A stretch of 64,000 nt of DNA, from the NCBI RefSeq assembly GCF_900636825.1, contig NZ_LR134318.1, forward strand, positions 4,522,001 through 4,586,000. Direction: 5' to 3'. This document shows, piece by piece, positions 53,950 to 62,575 of this stretch. How positions within the stretch are numbered: position 1 is the stretch's first letter; every line of letters begins with the position of its first letter. The position numbers were made by a program, and so were the translations under genes. The notes under the pieces were generated by a model, which had not been told where the DNA came from, did no database searches, and worked only from the letters and a program-made list of their open reading frames with translations. The DNA is from Pseudomonas fluorescens. Lineage in GTDB: Bacteria; Pseudomonadota; Gammaproteobacteria; Pseudomonadales; Pseudomonadaceae.

Positions 53950-54900
53950 TCAAGCCTGTTCGAGGGCTACACCGGCGCCGACAAGCCCGGAATACGGGGC
54001 TGTCACCAGCCACACCGGGATGCCTTTGAAGTAGTCGCTCATGCAGCCCTTGTCAGCGAAGCAGCGGGCGAAACCGCTTTCGAGGAAGAAATCGGCGAAG
54101 CGTGGAATCACCCCGCCGACGATGAATACCCCGCCCCGCGCGCCGGTGGTCAGCACATTGTTACCGGCCACGCGGCCGAGCCAGCAGCAGAACTGTTCAA
54201 GCACTTCCAGAGCAATCGGGTCACCGGCCAGGCCGGCTGCGGTGATCGCTTCTGGCGTTTCGAGCGTCGGCTCATGGCCATCCACCGCGCAGATCGCCCG
54301 ATACAGTCGCGGCAGACCGCCGCCGCTCAACGCGGTTTCGGCGCTGACGTGGCCGATCTCGTTGTAGATGTGCTGCCACAATTGCGTTTCACGCGGACTG
54401 CTCAGCGGCAAATCGACGTGACCACCCTCGCCCGGCAACGCGGCAAACCGCCCCTCGCCCAGATCAAGCAACGTGCCGACACCCAGGCCAGTGCCCGGGC
54501 CGATCACCACCGCCGGGCGCAACGGCTCGGGCGTGCCTTCGCAGACCACGCGGAATTCGCCCGGCTGCAAACGGGTCATGCCCAACGCCATTGCCGAGAA
54601 ATCGTTGGTCAGCAACAGTCGCTCGACCTGCAAGGTTTTGCAGAATGCGCTGCGGCTCAGTCGCCAGTGGTTATTGGTGAACTTGAATTCATCGCCGCTG
54701 ACGGGACCTGCCACCGACAGGCACACCGAGCCGATCGAACCCGGCGCCAGACCTAGCCCGCTCAGGTACAGGCTGATCGCCTCTTCCGGGCTGGCGAAGT
54801 CCGCTGTGGCCAGCACCTGAACCGATTGCAGTTGCTGGTTTTGCCACAACGCGAACCGCGCGTTGGTGCCTCCGATGTCACCGACCAAAGCCAGTTTCAA
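53950..54900 (-). CDS. glk: glucokinase
   Basis: 316 residues. The N-terminal phosphate loop LVGDIGGTNARFAL, the sugar/catalytic region LLTNDFSAMALG, and GPGTGLGVGTLLDLGEG are diagnostic of Glk. It phosphorylates imported glucose to glucose 6-phosphate. Its start overlaps the edd stop by 4 bases, so the two are coupled. Confidence 0.95.
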   Translation of the reverse strand: MKLALVGDIGGTNARFALWQNQQLQSVQVLATADFASPEEAISLYLSGLGLAPGSIGSVCLSVAGPVSGDEFKFTNNHWRLSRSAFCKTLQVERLLLTNDFSAMALGMTRLQPGEFRVVCEGTPEPLRPAVVIGPGTGLGVGTLLDLGEGRFAALPGEGGHVDLPLSSPRETQLWQHIYNEIGHVSAETALSGGGLPRLYRAICAVDGHEPTLETPEAITAAGLAGDPIALEVLEQFCCWLGRVAGNNVLTTGARGGVFIVGGVIPRFADFFLESGFARCFADKGCMSDYFKGIPVWLVTAPYSGLVGAGVALEQA

Positions 54901-56723
54901 TTAAGCGTCTCCAGGGCAGAAGTGAAGGCGCTGGCGCCCTGCTCCGCCGAGCTGAAGGCCATGCGCATAAAGCCAAACAGTTCGCGACCGCTGCCAATGT
55001 TGTTGCCCAACAGGCCCTTGGCAGGTTCGCGCGCTGCAAATTCGGCGGCGTCGACCTTGAGTTGCAAAGTGCCTTTGACGCCATCGACGCGGATGATATC
55101 GCCCTCTTGCACGCGAGCCAAAGCGCCGCCGACATAAGCTTCGGGACTGACGTGAATCGCCGCGGGGATTTTCCCCGAAGCGCCGGACATCCGGCCGTCA
55201 GTCACCAGCGCTACTTTGAAGCCGCGATCCTGCAGCACGCCGAGGAACGGCGTCATCTTGTGCAGCTCCGGCATGCCATTGGAACGCGGGCCCTGGAAGC
55301 GCATCACCGCGACGAAATCCTTCTCCAACAGGCCGGCCTTGAACGCATCGGCGAGATCCTGCTGATCCTGGAACACCATCGCCGGTGCTTCGACAATCTG
55401 GTTTTCCAGCGCGACCGCCGAAACTTTCATCACTCCGCGACCGAGGTTGCCCTCCATCACGCGCAGGCCGCCTTCTTGCGAGAACGCGCGCGAAACCGGG
55501 CGCAGGATGTTTTCGTCGAGGCTATCGGTCGGGCCTTCGCGCCAGACGAGTTCACCGTTATCAAGGAACGGCTCTTTGGTGTACTGGCTCAGGCCATGGC
55601 CGAGCACCGTGTTGACATCTTCGTGCAGCAGACCGGCGCCGAGCAGCTCGCGGATCAGGAACGACATGCCGCCAGCGGCCTGGAAATGGTTGATGTCGGC
55701 TTTGCCGTTCGGATAAACGTGGCTCAGGGTCGGCACGACTTCGGAGAGGTCGGCCATGTCTTGCCAGGTCAGTTGAATGCCCGCGGCCATGGCGATGGCC
55801 GGCATGTGCAGAGTGTGGTTGGTCGAGCCGCCGGTGGCGTGCAGCGCAACGATCGAGTTGACCAAGGCCTTCTCGTCGACGATTTCGCCGATCGGCATGA
55901 AGTTGCCATTCTGTTTGGTCAAGCGCGTTACCTGATGCGCGGCTTCGCGAGTCAGCGCCTCACGCAATGGCGTGTTCGGATTGACGAAGGACGCGCCCGG
56001 CAAATGCAGGCCCATGACTTCCATCAGCAATTGATTGGTGTTGGCAGTGCCGTAAAAAGTGCAAGTGCCCGGGCTGTGGTAGGACTTCATCTCCGATTCC
56101 AACAGCTCTTCGCGGGTCGCCTTGCCTTCGGCGTATTTCTGGCGGACGTCGGCTTTTTCCTTGTTGGAAATCCCCGAAACCATCGGCCCGCCCGGTACAA
56201 AGATCGTTGGCAGATGACCGAAGCGCAGCGAGCCCATCATCAGGCCCGGAACGATTTTGTCGCAGATGCCAAGCATCAGTGCGCCGTCGAACATGTTGTG
56301 CGAAAGCGCCACGGCGGTGGACATCGCAATCACTTCGCGGCTCGGCAGGCTCAGTTCCATGCCCGGCTCGCCCTGGGTTACGCCATCGCACATTGCCGGA
56401 GTGCCACCGGCGAATTGGCCGACCGAGCCGATTTCGCGCAGGGCATGCTTGATCTGCTCCGGAAACACTTCGTACGGCTGGTGCGCCGAAAGCATGTCGT
56501 TATACGAAGACACAATGGCGATGTTCGCCGAGTTCATCATCCGCAGACTGTGTTTGTCTTCAGTGCCGCAACCGGCCACGCCATGGGCGAAGTTGGCGCA
56601 TTGCAGCTTGCCGCGCATCGGGCCATCGGTGGCGGCGCCGCGAATCAATGCAAGGTAAGCCTGACGCGTGGCGCGGCTGCGGGCGATAAGCCGTTCGGTG
56701 ACCTCAAGAACGCGGGGATGCAT
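54897..56723 (-). CDS. edd: 6-phosphogluconate dehydratase
   Basis: Iron-sulfur dehydratase of 608 residues that makes KDPG from 6-phosphogluconate. Cluster-ligand cysteines are in AGCGTEDKHS, AMCDGVTQGEPGM and LGICDKIVPG. It is the first gene of edd-glk-gltR-gtrS and divergent from gap (220-base gap). Confidence 0.95.
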   Translation of the reverse strand: MHPRVLEVTERLIARSRATRQAYLALIRGAATDGPMRGKLQCANFAHGVAGCGTEDKHSLRMMNSANIAIVSSYNDMLSAHQPYEVFPEQIKHALREIGSVGQFAGGTPAMCDGVTQGEPGMELSLPSREVIAMSTAVALSHNMFDGALMLGICDKIVPGLMMGSLRFGHLPTIFVPGGPMVSGISNKEKADVRQKYAEGKATREELLESEMKSYHSPGTCTFYGTANTNQLLMEVMGLHLPGASFVNPNTPLREALTREAAHQVTRLTKQNGNFMPIGEIVDEKALVNSIVALHATGGSTNHTLHMPAIAMAAGIQLTWQDMADLSEVVPTLSHVYPNGKADINHFQAAGGMSFLIRELLGAGLLHEDVNTVLGHGLSQYTKEPFLDNGELVWREGPTDSLDENILRPVSRAFSQEGGLRVMEGNLGRGVMKVSAVALENQIVEAPAMVFQDQQDLADAFKAGLLEKDFVAVMRFQGPRSNGMPELHKMTPFLGVLQDRGFKVALVTDGRMSGASGKIPAAIHVSPEAYVGGALARVQEGDIIRVDGVKGTLQLKVDAAEFAAREPAKGLLGNNIGSGRELFGFMRMAFSSAEQGASAFTSALETLN

Positions 56724-56901
56724 GTGTAGAACTCCAGGCTAACGGATGTGGCGACCTGATTGTCTATGCTGATCAAACGCCGCTGTCGGTGGAATGACAG
56801 ACGGTTTATTTGACCATTCGGACCAGTTGATTCAGGTCACTCGTTGTAGATAAAACAAAATATTGCCACTAAAAAGGCTTGTTTTCTATTTTTATGCGAA
56901 T

Positions 56902-56922
56902 AATCTTGTAATTCCAACAACA
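56902..56922. promoter_or_regulatory. candidate HexR operator (gap/edd)
   Basis: TTGT (56906-56909)-N7-ACAA (56917-56920), extended to TCTTGT-N7-ACAACA. It lies 23 bases upstream of the gap start and fits the HexR consensus TTGT-N7/8-ACAA. Confidence 0.65.
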
Positions 56923-56943
56923 AAACGACGGCGGCGCTGTTCC

Positions 56944-57945
56944 ATGACTCTTCGAATCGCAATCAATGGTTTTGGCCGCATCGGCCGTAATGTCCTGCGC
57001 GCACTGTATACCCAAGGCTATCGACAGGATTTGCAGATCGTCGCCATCAATGATCTGGGCGACAGCTCGATCAACGCGCACTTGCTCAAATATGACACCG
57101 TTCACGGCACCTTCGACGCCGAAGTGGCGCACGATAACGAGAGCCTGACGGTCAATGGCGACCGCATCGCGGTCAGCGCCATCCGCAACCCGGCCGACCT
57201 GCCATGGGCCGCGGAAAAAATCGACGTAGTGTTCGAATGCACCGGTCTGTTCACCGACCGCGCAAAAGCGGCTGCGCATATTACTGCCGGCGCACGCAAA
57301 GTGATCATCTCGGCACCGGCCAAAGGCGCCGACGCCACTGTCGTTTATGGCGTGAACCACGACATTCTGCGCCAATCGCACCAGATCATCTCCAACGCCT
57401 CGTGCACCACCAACTGCCTCGCGCCGGTTGCGCAGGTGCTGCACCGTGAGCTGGGCATCGAAAGCGGTTTGATGACCACGATTCACGCCTACACCAACGA
57501 TCAGAACCTCACCGACGTTTATCACACCGACCCGTACCGCGCCCGTTCGGCCACGCAAAACATGATCCCGAGCAAGACCGGCGCTGCCGAAGCAGTTGGC
57601 TTGGTGCTGCCCGAACTGGCGGGCAAACTGACCGGTATGGCGGTGCGCGTTCCGGTGATCAACGTGTCGCTGGTTGACCTGACCGTGCAACTGAAACGCG
57701 AAGCGTCGGCCGATGAGGTTAACGCGCTGATGAAGTCCGCCAGCCAGCATTCGAAGATTTTGGGTTACAACACGTTGCCGCTGGTTTCCAGCGACTTCAA
57801 CCACAACCCGCTGTCGTCGATCTTCGACGCCAACCACACCAAATCCAGCGGCAAACTGCTGAAGGTGCTGGCCTGGTATGACAACGAATGGGGCTTCTCC
57901 AACCGCATGCTGGATAACTGCCTGGCGCTGTGTAACGCCGAATAA
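56944..57945 (+). CDS. gap: type I glyceraldehyde-3-phosphate dehydrogenase
   Basis: 333 residues. The NAD-binding INGFGRIGRNVLRAL is at the N-terminus and the catalytic cysteine is C154 in NASCTTNCLAP. It begins at the ATG at 56944 (MTLRIAINGFG). It takes the triose phosphate produced by Eda and is divergent from edd with a HexR-like operator in front. Confidence 0.96.
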   Translation: MTLRIAINGFGRIGRNVLRALYTQGYRQDLQIVAINDLGDSSINAHLLKYDTVHGTFDAEVAHDNESLTVNGDRIAVSAIRNPADLPWAAEKIDVVFECTGLFTDRAKAAAHITAGARKVIISAPAKGADATVVYGVNHDILRQSHQIISNASCTTNCLAPVAQVLHRELGIESGLMTTIHAYTNDQNLTDVYHTDPYRARSATQNMIPSKTGAAEAVGLVLPELAGKLTGMAVRVPVINVSLVDLTVQLKREASADEVNALMKSASQHSKILGYNTLPLVSSDFNHNPLSSIFDANHTKSSGKLLKVLAWYDNEWGFSNRMLDNCLALCNAE

Positions 57946-57975
57946 CCCGGCGCCATACAATTTGACGCAAATCCC

Positions 57976-58062
57976 TGTAGGAGCTGCCGCAGGCTGCGAT
58001 CTTTTGATCTTGTTTGTGGAAAGGTCAAAATCAAAAGATCGCAGCCTTCGGCAGCTCCTACA
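57976..58062. repeat. REP palindrome pair (type A)
   Basis: Inverted units after gap. Confidence 0.9.
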
Positions 58063-58112
58063 GGGGCCGGTTTTACCGACTCCTGACAAATCAACGCTTG
58101 ACCATTCAGCTA

Positions 58113-58131
58113 GATGATAAGCATTATCATT
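58113..58131. promoter_or_regulatory. Fur box before the haem ECF sigma gene
   Basis: ATGATAA-GCA-TTATCAT, a perfect 7-3-7 inverted repeat matching the Fur consensus, 25 bases upstream of the sigma gene start. Confidence 0.88.
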
Positions 58132-58156
58132 CGCTCAAAATGGATCAGGTTCTCCC

Positions 58157-58684
58157 GTGAGTCAATCGCGCTTCAACCACGTCTTCCTCACTCAGCGCAC
58201 CTCGCTGCTGCGTACGCTGGAACGGATGGTCAACAATCACAGCACCGCTGAAGACCTGTTGCAGGAGACCTACCTGCGCGTGACGCGGGCGTTGAGCGAG
58301 CGGGCCATCGATCACCTCGAACCTTTTGTCTTCCAGACCGCACGCAACCTGGCGCTGGACCATTTGCGCGCACGCAAGATTCGCGCGCGGACCATGGTCG
58401 ACGACGTGCCGCAGGATGTCGTGCACAGCATCGCCGCCCCGGCCAGCAGCGCCGAAGATGCTGCCCATGCCGAACAGATGCTGGAGCGATTGAACGTGAG
58501 CCTCAGCCAACTCAGCCCGCGTCAGCAGCAGATTTTCATTCTCAGCCGCCTGCATGGACACAGTTATCAGGAGATCGCTGACGAACTGAACGTGTCGCTG
58601 AGCACTGTGCAGAAAGAATTGAAACTGATCATGTCGATTTGCATCGGCGTTGCAGAAAGGCATGACGGCAGCGGCAAGCTTTGA
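58157..58684 (+). CDS. hxuI: FecI-type ECF sigma factor (HxuI-like)
   Basis: 175 residues starting with GTG at 58157. Region 2 (HSTAEDLLQETYLRVTRAL) and region 4 (SPRQQQIFILSRLHGHSYQEIADELNVSL) are clear. It is the first gene of a sigma / anti-sigma / receptor / haem oxygenase set, matching hxuIRA of P. aeruginosa. A Fur box shows iron control. A palindromic heptamer repeat begins exactly at the stop codon. Confidence 0.9.
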   Translation: MSQSRFNHVFLTQRTSLLRTLERMVNNHSTAEDLLQETYLRVTRALSERAIDHLEPFVFQTARNLALDHLRARKIRARTMVDDVPQDVVHSIAAPASSAEDAAHAEQMLERLNVSLSQLSPRQQQIFILSRLHGHSYQEIADELNVSLSTVQKELKLIMSICIGVAERHDGSGKL

Positions 58685-58761
58685 GCTGCAAGCTGCAAGT
58701 AAAAACAAAAAGCAGTAACGCATCCGGCTTGCAGCTTGCAGCTTGCAGCTTGCAGCTTGAA
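58684..58761. repeat. heptamer repeats forming a large hairpin
   Basis: AGCTGCAAGCTGCAAG (58684-58699) faces four GCTTGCA units plus one GCTTGAA (58727-58761), so the two sides can pair. It lies between the sigma and anti-sigma genes. Confidence 0.88.
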
Positions 58762-58769
58762 GCTAGAAA

Positions 58770-58803
58770 CTGCTTCGCCAGAAGCCCTGCTTCGCCAGAA
58801 GCC
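58770..58803. repeat. perfect 17-base tandem duplication
   Basis: CTGCTTCGCCAGAAGCC occurs twice in direct succession (58770-58786 and 58787-58803), immediately before the ribosome site of the anti-sigma gene. Confidence 0.92.
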
Positions 58804-58816
58804 TCGAGGAACCACC

Positions 58817-59782
58817 GTGACGGACACCCACCGCTCGCCTTCGCCCGATTCGGCGCGGGACGCTGCAGCTGCAATGGACCAGGCGCTGGACTGGCTCATC
58901 GTGCTTGGCAGCCCGGATGAGGAACAGACCCGGCAGTTCCATGCCTGGCTGGCGGCTGATCCGTTGAATGCCGAGGCGTTTACCAAAGCCCAAGCAATCT
59001 GGGACGGCCCGCAGGTGGCACTGTGCGCTGAAGCACTGGCGGCTAAACCCGCGAAAGTCACCTTCCTCAAGCGTCTGCGCCCGCACTGGAAACCGTTGGC
59101 CAGCGCGGCGGTGCTGATCCTCGGACTGTTCAGTTTCAGTAATCTGCCGATGCGCATTCAAGCCGATCACCTCACCGTGGTCGGCGAGCGCCAGCGTCTG
59201 CAACTGGAGGACGGCTCGAAGGTGTTGCTCAATACCAATTCGGCCTTTTCCAGCACCATCAACGATCAACAACGGGTCGCGCGGCTGTTTCAAGGCGAGG
59301 CGTTTTTCGAGATTGCCAGCGGCCGCGCTCAGCCGCTGGAAATCGATGCCGGCCCGGTCACCGCCAGCGTGCGCGACACCGCGTTCGCCGTGCGCTATCT
59401 CGACGGCGTCGCCCAGGTCAACGTGCAACGCGGCGATGTCGATCTGCGCGCCACGCACAACGATGCCCGTGTGCGCCTGACCGCTGGGGAAAGTATCCGC
59501 ATCGGCCCCAACGGTTTTGACCGCCCAGCCAAACTCGACAGCAATACCGATCTGGCCTGGGTGGATGGCCGACTGGTGTTCGAGAATTGCCCGTTGAATC
59601 AGGTTCTGGCTGAATTGCGCCGCTATTATCCGGGCTGGATCATCAACAACAACGAGCGCCTGGCAGACGTCGCCGTGACCGGAAATTACCGTCTCGACCA
59701 GCCGCTCGACGTGGTCCGCTCCCTCGCTCACATCACCTCGGCGCGCCTGCAGGAATTCCCCGCGCTGGTGATCTTGAACTAA
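58817..59782 (+). CDS. hxuR: FecR-family anti-sigma factor (HxuR-like)
   Basis: 321 residues from the GTG at 58817 after GAGGAACCACC; the frame is open back into the repeats, but that part is not protein-like. The cytoplasmic sigma-binding part has QALDWLIVLGSPDEEQTRQF, one membrane segment is at about 88-105 (SAAVLILGLFSF), and the periplasmic FecR domain contains EDGSKVLLNTNSAFS and GEAFFEIASG. It relays receptor occupancy to the sigma factor. Confidence 0.9.
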   Translation: MTDTHRSPSPDSARDAAAAMDQALDWLIVLGSPDEEQTRQFHAWLAADPLNAEAFTKAQAIWDGPQVALCAEALAAKPAKVTFLKRLRPHWKPLASAAVLILGLFSFSNLPMRIQADHLTVVGERQRLQLEDGSKVLLNTNSAFSSTINDQQRVARLFQGEAFFEIASGRAQPLEIDAGPVTASVRDTAFAVRYLDGVAQVNVQRGDVDLRATHNDARVRLTAGESIRIGPNGFDRPAKLDSNTDLAWVDGRLVFENCPLNQVLAELRRYYPGWIINNNERLADVAVTGNYRLDQPLDVVRSLAHITSARLQEFPALVILN

Positions 59783-59792
59783 ATGAGAATTA

Positions 59793-59829
59793 TTTTTACT
59801 CGATAGCCCACGTCAGTACGTCTCGTTAT
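59793..59829 (+). promoter_or_regulatory. proposed ECF promoter of the haem receptor
   Basis: TTTTTAC (59793-59799), 16 bases, then GTACGTCTCGTTAT (59816-59829). An almost identical element with the same spacing precedes hemO at 62510-62546. The -10 CGTCT resembles ECF promoters. A partial Fur-like sequence (ATGAGAATTATTTTTA) overlaps its left end. Confidence 0.65.
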
Positions 59830-59904
59830 AGCCAATGCAATTGATTCGCAACAAGCGAAGCCAATCAGCACCTATAAAGATTCGTGCGACACGGAGCGCT
59901 ATCG

Positions 59905-62463
59905 ATGTCCTCTCGCCTTACCCGCCAGACTGCCAACCCTTCCCGCGTGCTGTCACTGCTGACCGCGGCCATCCTCATGGCCGGCACCGCGCCACTGATG
60001 GCGGCCACCGAACAGCCAACGCGCAGCATCGGTGATTACTCGTTTGCCATCGGCCAGCAATCCCTGGTCTCGGCCCTCAATGCATTCACCGCCGTCACCG
60101 GCTGGCAGGTCGGCTTGCCCGCAGAGCTGGGGCAAAACGTTTCGTCGCCGGGCGTGCGCGGTTCACTGGCGCCGGAAAAAGCCCTGGATCGCCTGTTGGT
60201 GGGGACCAATCTGAGCTTCCGCAAGATCGGCAACAACAACGTCGTGCTGGAAAAGCGCAGCAGCAGCGGCGCGCTCAATCTGGATCAGGTGACCATCAGC
60301 GCCACCCGCCAAGAACAGTCGGTCAACAGCGTGCCGGCCACCGTGTCCGTGCAGACCCGCGAGGATCTCGACCGCAACAACGTCAACTCGATCAAGGATC
60401 TGGTGCGTTACGAGCCGGGGGTTTCGGTGAGCGGTGCCGGCCAGCGTGCCGGCCTGAAGGGTTACAACATCCGTGGCATCGACGGCGACCGCGTACTCAC
60501 GCAAGTCGACGGCGTGCAGGTTCCCGACAGCTTCTTCAACGGCCCGTACGCGCAGACCAACCGTAATTACGTCGATCCGGAAATCGTCAAACGCGTGGAG
60601 ATTCTGCGGGGCCCGGCCTCGGTGCTCTACGGCAGCAACGCGATCGGCGGCGCCGTCAGCTATTACACCCTCGATCCGGACGACATCATCAAGCCCGGCC
60701 AGGATGTCGGCGCTCGTTTGAAGACCGGCTACAGCTCGGCCGACGACAGCTGGCTGACCTCCGGCACCGTCGCGGGCCGTACCGGCGAGTTCGACGGCTT
60801 GCTGCATCTGAGCCAGCGCAATGGCCATGAAACCGAATCCTACGGCGAAACCGGTGGCACCGGCCTGGGCCGCACCGAAGCCAATCCGCAAGACGTGCGC
60901 ACCACCAACGTGCTGGCCAAACTCGGCTGGAACTATGCCGACGACGCACGCTTCGGCCTGACGTACGAAAAATACAAAGACGATCGCGACACCAACCAAC
61001 TGAGCGCCGTCGGTGGGCCGTTCAACGCGGGTCGCGGCTTCGGCTACTACAAATCCCGCACCGGCAATGACACTGTTACCCGCGAACGCTTCGGCCTAGA
61101 ACACCGCTTCGCGCTCGACACCGCGTTGGCGGACAACATCAAGTGGTCGCTCAATTACCAGATTGCCAAGACCGACCAAAGCACCGAGGAAGTCTACGCG
61201 CCGTCGCGCACTGTACTGCGCAACCGACAAACCGATTACAAGGATCGCCAGTGGGTATTCGATGCGCAGGCTGACAAGTCGTTCGCCATCGCCGACACCG
61301 ATCACACCGTGACTTACGGCACGACCATCAAGCAGGACAAGGTCACCGGTCTGCGCACTGGCAGCGGCACCTGCCTGACGGTCGCTGGCGCCTGCCGCGT
61401 GATCGGTGCAGCCAGCGCCACCGACACTCTGACCCCGGCCAGCGACTTCCCGGACCCGACCATCAACAGCTACAGCCTGTTCGCCCAGGACCAGATCAGT
61501 TGGGGCAACTGGACGTTCCTGCCGGGCGCCCGCTACGACTACACCGAACTCAAGCCGCACATCACCGACGAGTTCCTCGCGACGGCCGACCAGAGCGGCA
61601 ATGGCGTGGTCAGCGAGGAGAAAAAAACCTGGCATCGTCTGTCGCCGAAATTCGGCACCACCTATAGCTTCAACGACAATTACACCTGGTACGGCCAATA
61701 CGCCGAGGGCTTCCGCACCCCGAGCGCCAAAGCGTTGTACGGTCGTTTCGAAAACCTCGCCGGTGGCTATCAAGTCGCGCCGAATCCTGACCTCGAACCG
61801 GAGAAAAGCAAAAGCTATGAAACCGGTGTGCGCGGCCAATTCGATGCAGGCACGTTCGATGTCGCGGTGTTCTACAACAAATATCGCGATTTCATCGACG
61901 AGAACGCCATCACCCCCGGTTACTCGGAGACCACTTTCCAAAGCAACAATATTAAACACGCGACCATCAAAGGCGTGGAGCTCAAGGGTCGCCTGAACCT
62001 CGACACCTTCGGCGCCCCGAGCGGCCTCTACACCCAAGGTTCGATGGCGTATCTGTACGGTCGCAATGATGACAGCGGCGAGCCGTTGAACAGCGTCAAC
62101 CCGCTGACTGGCGTGTTCGGTCTCGGTTACGACCAGGACAACTACGGTGCGCTGCTGAGCTGGACGCTGGTCAAGCGCAAGGATCGGGTCGACAGCGCTC
62201 AGTTCAAGACGCCGGACGGCACCAGCACTCAATTCAAGACTCCCGGTTATGGCGTGCTCGACCTGGCAGGCTTCTACAAAGTCACCGACGACGTCACCGT
62301 CAATGCCGGCCTGTACAACCTGACCGACAAGAAATACTGGCAGTGGGATGACGTGCGCGGTTACGACAGCGTCGGCGAAGCCTCGGTCACGCAGCCGGCC
62401 AACCTCGATCGCCTGACCCAACCGGGGCGCAACTTCGCGATCAATCTGGTCTGGGACATCTGA
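59905..62463 (+). CDS. hxuA: TonB-dependent haem receptor with signalling domain (HxuA-like)
   Basis: 852 residues from the ATG at 59905 behind CGGAGCGCTATC. Order: signal peptide (about 1-35), STN signalling domain (about 45-105, IGDYSFAIGQQSLVSALNAF), plug (ATRQEQSVNSVPATVSVQTR), then a barrel ending in NLVWDI. The FRTP and NPDLEP boxes of haem receptors are present, but no histidine lies between them. The STN domain talks to the FecR-type protein, so the receptor controls its own synthesis. It imports haem or haemophore-bound haem. Confidence 0.9.
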   Translation: MSSRLTRQTANPSRVLSLLTAAILMAGTAPLMAATEQPTRSIGDYSFAIGQQSLVSALNAFTAVTGWQVGLPAELGQNVSSPGVRGSLAPEKALDRLLVGTNLSFRKIGNNNVVLEKRSSSGALNLDQVTISATRQEQSVNSVPATVSVQTREDLDRNNVNSIKDLVRYEPGVSVSGAGQRAGLKGYNIRGIDGDRVLTQVDGVQVPDSFFNGPYAQTNRNYVDPEIVKRVEILRGPASVLYGSNAIGGAVSYYTLDPDDIIKPGQDVGARLKTGYSSADDSWLTSGTVAGRTGEFDGLLHLSQRNGHETESYGETGGTGLGRTEANPQDVRTTNVLAKLGWNYADDARFGLTYEKYKDDRDTNQLSAVGGPFNAGRGFGYYKSRTGNDTVTRERFGLEHRFALDTALADNIKWSLNYQIAKTDQSTEEVYAPSRTVLRNRQTDYKDRQWVFDAQADKSFAIADTDHTVTYGTTIKQDKVTGLRTGSGTCLTVAGACRVIGAASATDTLTPASDFPDPTINSYSLFAQDQISWGNWTFLPGARYDYTELKPHITDEFLATADQSGNGVVSEEKKTWHRLSPKFGTTYSFNDNYTWYGQYAEGFRTPSAKALYGRFENLAGGYQVAPNPDLEPEKSKSYETGVRGQFDAGTFDVAVFYNKYRDFIDENAITPGYSETTFQSNNIKHATIKGVELKGRLNLDTFGAPSGLYTQGSMAYLYGRNDDSGEPLNSVNPLTGVFGLGYDQDNYGALLSWTLVKRKDRVDSAQFKTPDGTSTQFKTPGYGVLDLAGFYKVTDDVTVNAGLYNLTDKKYWQWDDVRGYDSVGEASVTQPANLDRLTQPGRNFAINLVWDI

Positions 62464-62470
62464 TTCGGCC

Positions 62471-62514
62471 AACCTCACGGCGTGTGTTCGATCACCGCGC
62501 CGTGAGGTTTTTTT
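62471..62514 (+). terminator. terminator of the haem receptor gene
   Basis: 12-base stem AACCTCACGGCG (62471-62482) with 62498-62509 followed by T7. The T-run overlaps the left element of the proposed hemO promoter. Confidence 0.9.
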
Positions 62515-62546
62515 ACGCTCCGGCGCTTACCCGTACGTCTTGTTAT
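62510..62546 (+). promoter_or_regulatory. proposed ECF promoter of hemO
   Basis: TTTTTAC (62510-62516), 16 bases, GTACGTCTTGTTAT (62533-62546); matches the receptor promoter at 13 of 14 right-hand positions and all seven left-hand ones. It lies 36 bases upstream of the hemO start. Confidence 0.65.
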
Positions 62547-62575
62547 CAAGCGCCTCATTCATTCAGGACACACTC

